In this document: piece after piece, positions 57,001 through 64,000 of the stretch
Numbering within the stretch: the first letter of the stretch is position 1
How the letters are laid out: each line of letters begins with the position of its first letter
NCBI GenBank assembly: GCA_964016875.1
Contig: OZ024726.1
Location: 55,669,325-55,733,324, forward strand
DNA: 64,000 nt
Reading direction: 5' to 3'
Origin: Fallopia convolvulus
Taxonomy: Eukaryota; Streptophyta; Magnoliopsida; Caryophyllales; Polygonaceae
Translations under genes and position numbers: made by a program
The notes under the pieces: generated by a model
Databases searched by the model: none
What the model was told of the DNA's origin: nothing
What the model saw: the letters and a program-made list of their open reading frames with translations, nothing else

Positions 57001-57324
57001 CTTCAAACTCTCGATGATCCATCTACATACATGGGAAACCCAGGCTTATGCGGCGACCCATTGCCAAGGAAGTGCTTCAAGGATAGAGTTGCCCATCCTC
57101 CGACAAGCACGGTCAGTGAAGATGAAGAAGACAATAGGCATGAAAAGATGTGGCTCTACTTGGTCATCATGCTGGGTTTTGCTACTGGCTTTTGGGGAGT
57201 CATTGGAATCCTAGTTGTTAAAAAGAGATGGAGATATGCTTATTTTCTACTCGCTGAAGACCTTGTCGATTGGATGTATGTCAGATTTGCTGTGGGGATT
57301 GCTCGAGCAAAGGGAAGAAGGTAA
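54090..57324 (+). pseudogene. RLP3: LRR receptor-like protein with a single 1-base insertion
   Basis: Start ATG 54090 gives signal peptide MVRFLFALLFFILCIC, cap motif DCCSWKGVGC, LRRs, an island region (longer than in RLP1, with repeated IESP/IESQSP-like residues) and, after a frame change, the last LRRs, acidic EDEEDN, transmembrane MWLYLVIMLGFATGFWGVIG and tail ending AKGRR. The first frame ends at 56822 after 910 codons. The second is open 56761-57324. The cause is an extra C: GGTGTCCATCCC at about 56763 where RLP1 has GGTGTCATCCC. Without it the protein would be about 1,077 residues. It contains a 312-bp internal LRR duplication (54600-54912 and 54913-55220). It could be a recent pseudogene or a sequence error. 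Confidence 0.88.
54600..55220 (+). repeat. 312-bp tandem LRR duplication in RLP3
   Basis: Two successive segments begin CCTAGAATGGGCAT at 54602 and 54914. Each codes about 104 residues with SQALDNLHIF/SQVLDSLHVL, LPSLSVLNL, LGNSHL and NSTISSSP. RLP4 has the same pair (60178 and 60491); RLP1 and RLP2 have one copy. Confidence 0.85.
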
Positions 57325-58140
57325 AGCTAGTTTGCAAGAACTTGTGGTGTATGATGATGATATGTAATAATTGTCCAACTTAAATGTCAGATAAGTAATA
57401 CTCTGTATTAGTCATGTTGTCTTACTTAATTTGTAAGCTAGATATTTCCATTATCTAGCTAGTAGTGTGGTAATGAAGTGTAATAATTAAGTTTAAATGA
57501 TTGAAATGATGCTTAATTTGCAATTTCAATTAGCTACTAGCTGTTAATTGCACACTCTTGGGTACTTTTGATGCCTTAACCAACACTAAGTAGTTTTTGT
57601 AAATTTTGTGAGCACACCCACTTATATATTGTCCCTCCAAAAAGTCAAATGATTGTAAGAGAATTGCCCTTAGGTGAAGATTTGAGATGTATGACTTCAA
57701 TAACCATCCACATTAATAGGAGCGGTTTATATATGAACTTCATACAAACGATTTTGGTATCAGCAACTGCATACATAGCAATCACTATGTAAACGTAGTA
57801 GAGACTAGAGATTAAACAAAGGCCTGGCTTACTGGGGAGGGTCAATCCAGTTTTTTTTACCAAGAGCCTTGTAAATTTTCCTAATTAATTGTTGGGCTCT
57901 CTCTTTAATTGGGAAGGAGTCATATTTTTAATGTTCAAATTGACAGGTTAGCAAAATGGTCCAAAACAAGCATTCTTATTTACACTCTTCACCCACCTAA
58001 AGATCTGACTCAGACTCCACTAGAGCTTAAAAGCCCGATCACTCAACACACACACACTCACTCACTACTTCTTTTTCTGGCAATTGCTCTTCATGGGTAC
58101 GGTATTGGAGCAAGCGGGTGATTATGCTAGTGCGTGTCCC
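57325..58140 (+). other. RLP3 3' flank, no gene
   Basis: Non-coding. The first 200 bp share GTATGATGATGATATGTAATAATTG-like pieces with other RLP 3' flanks. The rest has no recognisable gene. Confidence 0.5.
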
Positions 58141-58169
58141 TTGAACCGGATAAGCTAGGCTGAGACTAG

Positions 58170-58330
58170 AAGAGAGGAACGGTGCATAATGTGGACTAGG
58201 CCTACGGAGTCTTGGGTCAAAATCAATTCGGATGGCTCGGTTCGTGCTGATGGAAACGGCTGCAAGGATTTGTCCATTATATAGGTATTTGTACGGTTCC
58301 TATGGCTGAGCTATGGGGCGCCCTCATCCT
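58170..58330 (+). pseudogene. LINE RNase H fragment
   Basis: Encodes ESWVKINSDGSVRADGNGC and then, after a shift, CTVPMAELWGALI-like residues, the RNase H start of an L1 LINE (compare WIKMNSDGL and VPMTELWG in the larger LINE). No boundary was found. Confidence 0.7.
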
Positions 58331-58425
58331 TATACTAATTCAGGCTATACAGGGTTAATGATCGTCTCTCATTATATAGGTATCTTATACTAATTCGGGC
58401 TATACAGGGTTAATGATCGTTCTCT
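58328..58425. repeat. 54-bp direct duplication
   Basis: ATACTAATTC, one variable base, then GGCTATACAGGGTTAATGAT is present at about 58334 and 58388. Confidence 0.85.
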
Positions 58426-58439
58426 CTGAAGAATCTTCT

Positions 58440-58766
58440 TATAATGTCTATAGCAGAGATTGTGTGGGTGGATTTTTTGCTCAGAGATTTACAGATTTCA
58501 GTACCATGACCAATCACTCTTTTTTGTGATAATAAAGCGGCGCGCACAACGGATTGCAGCTAATCCATGCTTTCATGAGAGAACGGAGCATTTGGAAATA
58601 GATTGTCATTTTATAAGAGAGAAGGTTCAACAAGGGTTTCTGCAAACTGCCTATATCAACACTGGTATTCAGTTAGCAAACCTATTCACAAAGGCTTTGT
58701 TAATAGCTCCAAGATGGGTTTGTTAATCCAAGATGGGTTTGTTAATAGCTCCATCTTGAAGGGGGG
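58440..58766 (+). pseudogene. Ty1/copia RNase H 3' fragment with polypurine tract
   Basis: Shifted pieces of RNase H: CDNKAA-like near 58528, HLEIDCHFIREKVQQGFLQT near 58590, LANLFTKAL near 58680. TGAAGGGGGG (58757-58766) is a polypurine tract directly before the LTR. Everything upstream is lost. A 15-bp phrase, AAGATGGGTTTGTTA, is duplicated at 58711-58745. Confidence 0.8.
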
Positions 58767-59001
58767 TGTGGAATATAATGTACACGTGTCTATTTTCTAT
58801 TAGTTGTAATAGTTAGTTAGTTGGAGCTCGTTTTGTTGACTTGTATACAAGCTCCATTTTGTTCTGTTTTCTGTAAGAGCGTGGGAAAGAGATCACTGAA
58901 TACTGTTGTATTCTTTCTTCTTCCAATAACGAAAATGGTGTGAGATCTTGAATCATTCTGATCAAGATCGAATTCGTTCTCACTCTTCATATTTCCACAC
59001 A
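58767..59001 (+). repeat. LTR of the truncated copia element
   Basis: 235 bp, TGTGGAATATAATG to ATTTCCACACA, with a TG/CA inverted end TGTGGAA/TTCCACA. Only the 3' LTR exists. The RLP4 upstream block starts a few bases after it. Confidence 0.8.
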
Positions 59002-59014
59002 ATAATCGGCAGTT

Positions 59015-59684
59015 TTATTCCACACAAGATGTAATTGTTTAAATTAATGGCTCACTACTCCTATTTTATATGTCTTGACTATTTTGAATTGAACAATCGT
59101 CCAAAAACAAGACTTCCAAGTCTACACAGATGAAAAATCAACTTAATAGGCAACGATGTCCTGCCATTGATTAAGAAGGGAGAAATTTTCTTAAATAATA
59201 AATAGGTTTCCCAATCTAAAGAAGAATGAAGGCAACTCCGCGTAGGAATTTTTCTGCAATTCAAATTTCGCGTGTCGAATAATAAATTAATCAAATGTTG
59301 AAAATTCCACCAGAAATTTGCAGAAATATCATGTTTGACTGTTTGTAAGATTCATTGACTTCCAAGTCTACGCTAGTGGAAACTGGAAAGTCCATACAAC
59401 CAGCAAATTCCTTGACAATTTCTTTCAACTATTGGAATGCAGAGAATGGAAAATCATTTCGAATGTACGCGTACAATTTATACAATTTTAAGATGTAATC
59501 ATTTCGGATTGAAGTTATTTTCGTTCGAGTGGAAAAATGGTTTTTAACTGAGCGCACGTACATGTTGACTTCTTAGACGTATTTATTCATAGATTGTTAA
59601 TTTGTTCCCATAAAAGGCTATCTTAATTACATAATTTCCTGTAACCCTCAAGTGGCCATCTTTCTTAGTTCTTATAGTAGTACT
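59015..59684 (+). promoter_or_regulatory. RLP4 upstream block
   Basis: Begins at TTTTATTCCACACAAGATGT as before RLP1 and keeps the same order of pieces. The core is GCGCACGTACATGTTGACTT with TTGACT at 59565-59570. The TATA-box place reads CCCATAAAAGGC (59608-59619), a weaker match than in RLP2 and RLP3. ATG at 59685. Confidence 0.65.
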
Positions 59685-62678
59685 ATGGTGAGATTTCCGT
59701 TTGCTTTGCTTTTCTTCATACTTTGCATCTGCAGTGCAAGCGTGGGATTCAACTTGAGCCTTTGCAAAAAAGCTGAAAGAAATGCTCTGCTTAAACTTAA
59801 ACCCAGCTTAATTTCAAACACCTCGTTCAATAAACTTGGTTCATGGGTGGGGGGAGATTGTTGCAGCTGGAAAGGAGTGGGGTGCGACAACATTACAGGC
59901 CACGTCATCAAGCTTGATCTGAGAGGTGAAGCTGGAGAGGTAAACCCTGCTCTACTTGAGTTGAAGTACTTGACATACTTAGACTTGAGCACCAATTTTT
60001 ACTCTAATTACTCTCCAATTCCTGAATTCCTTGGGTCAATGGGGCAACTACAATATCTAAACCTCTCTTATGCCAATTTTTATGGAAAAGTTCCTCACAG
60101 TCTAGGCAATCTTACCAAACTTGTTGTCCTTGATCTTAGTACATCTTCTTACGAGTTGCCACAAATGGAGACCAACACCCTACAATGGGTATTTAAGCTG
60201 AAGAATTTGCAACACCTAGACCTGAGTGGGGTTGACCTAAGTCAAGCACTTGATAGTCTTCACATACTCCACAACCTTCCATCTTTGTCTGTCTTGAACT
60301 TGGATCATTGTGGACTAGGAAATTCTCACCTACTTAAAAGAAGTTCAACGGTAACTTCTATTCCCCTTCAACACCTAAGCCTCGGTTCTAACCTTTTCAG
60401 CGGCCCGATTCCCCATTTCTTACTAAACTTGAGTTCTATTAGGTTTCTTGATCTTTCATTTAATTACTTCAATGAAACGAGGATAGGTAGGCTAGAATGG
60501 GCATTCAAGCTTGGGAATTTGCAATTTCTTGACCTGAGTGGGATGGACCTGAGTCAAGCACTTGATAATCTTCACATATTCCTCAACCTTCCATCTTTGT
60601 CGGTGTTGAACTTGGATAACTGTAAACTAGGAAATTATCACCTAGTCTTTAAAAATTCAACGGTCTCTTCTAGCCCCATTTCACAACTGAACCTTGCGCA
60701 TAACCTTTTTAGTGGCTCGATCCCTCATTTCATACAAAACCTGAGTTTTCTAACAAACCTTGATCTTTCCTATAATCAATTTAGTTCTTCCATTCCATCT
60801 TGGTTGGTTAACAAAAGATACCTTGAATCTCTTCATCTTAGTGACAACCATTTTGACCGTGTAGATGGTGGGATCATGAACACCATTGGCCATCTTTGTA
60901 GCTTAATATCTCTGGATTTGTCATATAACCAACTACAAGAAGAGTTCTTAGAGTCACATGTTAACTTTTCAAGGTGTAGTAGATATCATTTGGAGTACAT
61001 GAATATGCAAAACAACAACTTGAGTGGACAGTTGCCAACAATCGAGAGTTTGCTTTCCCTCCGACATTTATATCTATCACATAATGCCTTTGAGATTATC
61101 CCTGCATCCTTTGGGGAATTGTTGTCCTTGGAATTTGTAGACTTGTCATATAACAATTTGAGTGTTGTGCATCAAGCAAACTTGGCTAAGCTCTCTAGTT
61201 TAAGGGACCTTGATATAAGTTCAAACTCTCTAAATATTGATATCTCCCCGGACTGGCTACCACCATTTCAACTCGAGTTCTTGCATATGCTTCCTTGAAA
61301 ATTGAATGGTCCATTTCCTAAATGGATTCTAAGTCAAAAGATGATCTCAGAGCTGGATTTGTCTAATTCCGGGATATATGGCCCTCTTCCAAGTAACATC
61401 GGCAATGCCATGCCATCTTTGTGGATTCTTCAACTCGCTAGCAATAGCATTAATGGGTCTATTCCAAGATCATTGTGCAAATTAGAAAGTTTACAAAATC
61501 TTGATCTTCACCATAATAGGTTGTCAGGGAAGATTCCCGACTGTTGGGTTAGCATGAAAATCCAAGCTATGGAATTATCTTCAAACAGATTATCTGGCCA
61601 TATACCCAACACTGTGACAACGTCTGGGGAATTACAGTTATTGAGCTTGAATAACAATTTGCTCGATGGAGAGCTCCCTTTATCCTTGAGCAATTGTGCA
61701 GAATTGATGGTTTTAGATGTGGGTAAGAATAATCTCCATGGAGAAATTCCGTCGTGGTATGGTGCAACTTTTCCTTCTTTGCAAATTCTCATACTACGGG
61801 AAAACAAGTTCAGCGGCATAATTCCACCACAACTATGTTTGCTCAGCACACTGCAAATCATTGACCTTGCAAGCAATAATTTTGTCGGAAATATTCCTCC
61901 ATGTTTTGGTCATTTTGATGGCATGGGTTCTATTCAACATCCAAGTGAAGCACCAATTGAATCACCTGTTGCAGCAATTGAAGTACTAGCACCAGCAATG
62001 AATCCTGATGAGTGGACCGCAGTGGAAATTATAAAAGGAAAAGAAAGAGAGTATACCACTGTATTACACCTCCTAGTGAGCATGGACCTTTCATGTAACA
62101 ACCTAGTAGGTGTTATCCCTACAGAGATCACAAGTTTATCCCTCGTTCGCGGTCTAAATTTATCTCATAATCATTTCACGGGAGCCATTCCTAAGGAGAT
62201 TGGAAAGATGAAATCGTTGGAATCCCTTGATTTATCATTCAACAACCTTTCGGGATCAATTCCAGAGAGCATCTCTTCTATAAACTCTTTGTCCGCATTG
62301 AATCTATCATTCAACAACCTTCAAGGACAGATTCCAACCGGTAGCCAGCTCCAAACTCTCCCGGATCCATCCATATACATGGGAAACCCAGGCTTGTGCG
62401 GTGACCCGTTGCCAAGGAAGTGCGTCGGTGATAAAATTGCCCAACCCCCGACAAGCACGGTCGACGTTGAAGATAAAGATGAAGACAACAAGCATGAGAG
62501 GATGTGGTTCTACTTGGTCATCATGTCGGGTTTTGCAACCGGCTTTTGGGGAGTGATTGGAGTTTTAGCGGTTAAAAGGAGCTGGAGGCATGCTTTTTTC
62601 CAGCTTGCTGAAGAACTTGCAGATTGGTTATATGTCAGAGTTGCAGTGAGGGTTGCTCAAATAAGAGGAGGTAAATGA
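59685..62678 (+). pseudogene. RLP4: LRR receptor-like protein with one premature TGA
   Basis: ATG 59685 (MVRFPFALLFFILCIC). The frame is also open upstream to 59652, but without an ATG. Cap GDCCSWKGVGC, LRRs, the 312-bp LRR duplication (60178 and 60491), then TGA at 61296-61298 where RLP3 has TGC (LHMLPC). The same frame is open again to 62678: LRRs, island (EWTAVEIIKGKEREYTT), four LRRs, acidic VEDKDEDNKHE, transmembrane MWFYLVIMSGFATGFWGVIG and tail ending IRGGK. The repaired length would be about 997 residues. The C-terminal third resembles RLP1 more than RLP3, while the N-terminal half is close to RLP2 and RLP3, which suggests exchange between copies. The truncated product would be a secreted LRR domain without an anchor. 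Confidence 0.88.
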
Positions 62679-63117
62679 AGATTGCAAGCACGATGAAATA
62701 TGATATGATATGTAATAATTGTCTTGCATGATGTTGGATTAGACTATTGTTATTGACTATTGGTCTGTATGAAAGGCTTTTAATGATTTGGCAATATATG
62801 AAGCATAAATAGCTTTATATATAGTTTGAATGATTGTAATAATGCTTCACTGCCTTGTCTTATAATCTTTTCTTGGATAAATGATTAAAGTTATTCCACC
62901 ATGATCACTATCCTTGAAGATAACTTGTTAGATGTGTTATACACAAAACTTCATTCGACTTACTATTGTCTAAGGAGTCAGAGATAAACATTGTCTTCCA
63001 TTTTTCTCAATTGAAGAAACATATTCGACCCAGCCTCTCGCCCCAAATTCTTGTGTACAATTGAGTCAATTCATTGCATGGTTAAATAATTTTTATACTC
63101 CGTATTATGCAAAATGT
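62679..63117 (+). other. RLP4 3' flank, no gene
   Basis: The first 200 bp match the RLP1 3' flank. The remainder is non-coding. Confidence 0.5.
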
Positions 63118-63715
63118 AATTTTTTTGTTGGTAGGAGGCACTCTCCGGTCCCTCAAGGAGGCGTTTTATTAATAATAAAAAGAAATGAGCTAAGTAATCA
63201 GTAAATGGGGGTAGGCCGACCCCTAATATCATCAAGAAAAGAGTTCATAACCTCCTCCGGCAGGGCAGACAATACATGCAAATCAACAAGAAAAAGAAAA
63301 GCGAGGGACGCGATGGAATCTGCAACAACGTTGGCCTCACGAAACACATGTCGGAATTGGCCCCACGAAACACTCAATAAGCCTTGACATTGGGATACCA
63401 GGCTATAAAGAAGGTGACAACTACTCACCCTAGTGCCAAGAAGGCAGATAACTAATTGAGAGTTAGACTCCAAGATAACTTTGCGGAAGCCCTTCTCCCA
63501 AGCAATCTTGAGCCCATCGAGGACGCCTCAAAGTTCATCCATAGGGACCGTACTCGCTTCAATACGATGAGAAAAGCCCCGAATCCAATCTTCGTTGGCA
63601 TTCCTCAGCACCCCTCCCGCCGTAGCCAAGCTATCTTCTCTAACCGCTCCATCAACATTCACCTTAATCCATCCTTCTTCCGGTTTTTCCCAAGTGATGT
63701 CCCGCAAGATATTTT
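63118..63715 (-). pseudogene. LINE RNase H 3' fragment
   Basis: The minus-strand reading gives RNase H pieces: a GWIKVNVDG-like start near 63670, VPMDEL followed by a stop near 63530, LESNSQLVICLL, FRHVFREANVVADSIASLAF, then a natural-looking end near 63200 and a T-run on the + strand (A-tail) near 63121. It is a 5'-truncated L1 copy, related to but different from the full LINE at 44466. Confidence 0.75.
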
Positions 63716-64000
63716 CTTAGATATCCATCTTTTAAAATTCTTTTTTAATAAGTAAAAATATTTTTTATAACGTAAACATACAATTTCAACCACCTTAAGT
63801 TATATTTCGGCGACATTTTACTCTAGCCGGATCGAAATACCCTATTAAATTACCTTTTCCTATTTTGTGTAAATAATTAATTAAATATATAAAAATTAAA
63901 TAGATGAATTTGAAAGGAGTCCAACTAGTGTAAAAATGTCATCTAAAAATAACTTAATTAAGGGGGGTGAAATTGAGTGTTTGTCTTATAAAATGTGTTT
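63716..64000. other. AT-rich right edge, nothing recognised
   Basis: Non-coding, with frequent stops; no repeat or element end could be placed. Confidence 0.5.

Noticed and set aside
58460..58726. A separate small gene of 88 codons
   Set aside because: It is the shifted RNase H end of a truncated copia element followed by its polypurine tract.
1..64000. A previously undescribed molecular system
   Set aside because: Every coding region I could support belongs to a known plant gene or transposon family. The novelty is in arrangement and history, not in a new gene system.

Overview
The window is nuclear DNA of a flowering plant, almost certainly a eudicot. Evidence: GT-AG introns in an eIF3a gene, receptor-like proteins and receptor kinases of plant type, plant retrotransposon lineages (chromovirus Ty3, SIRE-type Ty1/copia, L1 LINE, TRIM, Stowaway), and a fragment resembling plant mitochondrial 26S rRNA. 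I cannot name the species from the sequence alone.

Layout. 1-2.1 kb: exons of translation initiation factor eIF3a, entering from the left edge and breaking off about 40 bp before a Helitron-like 3' end. 2.1-7.8 kb: AT-rich DNA with a CACTA-like terminus, a 1.07-kb Mutator-like element with long inverted repeats, and a 2.1-kb element with weak inverted ends. 7.9-9.4 kb: a two-exon receptor kinase of LRK10/PR5K type, broken by a stop and frameshifts. 9.5-63 kb: a tandem array of four leucine-rich-repeat receptor-like protein (RLP) genes of the EIX/Cf class, all on the + strand, each with a shared upstream block (TTGACT W-box core and, in most copies, a TATA box). RLP1 (10933-13887) is intact. 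RLP2 is a heavily interrupted pseudogene (23210-51948). RLP3 (54090-57324) has one 1-base insertion. RLP4 (59685-62678) has one premature TGA.

The spaces between RLP genes are filled with transposable elements whose boundaries can be read exactly. Between RLP1 and RLP2 a CrRLK1L-kinase fragment is split by a young Ty3 chromovirus (TSD GAGAT). RLP2 is split near its signal peptide by an 18.7-kb SIRE-type copia element (TSD CTTGG) that itself holds three solo LTRs. RLP2 is split again just before its transmembrane segment by a 7.3-kb L1 LINE (18-bp TSD) that holds a fourth solo LTR. A Stowaway MITE lies 20 bp after the RLP2 stop, and a 0.5-kb TRIM follows. Between RLP3 and RLP4 sits a fused relic of LINE RNase H and a copia 3' end.

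Functionally, the only clearly intact host gene is RLP1, a predicted cell-surface immune receptor without a kinase, expected to signal through a SOBIR1-type partner. I found no CRISPR, no clear functional tRNA or rRNA gene, and nothing that I would call a new molecular system. What stands out is a readable record of nested insertions and solo-LTR formation inside a decaying immune-receptor cluster.
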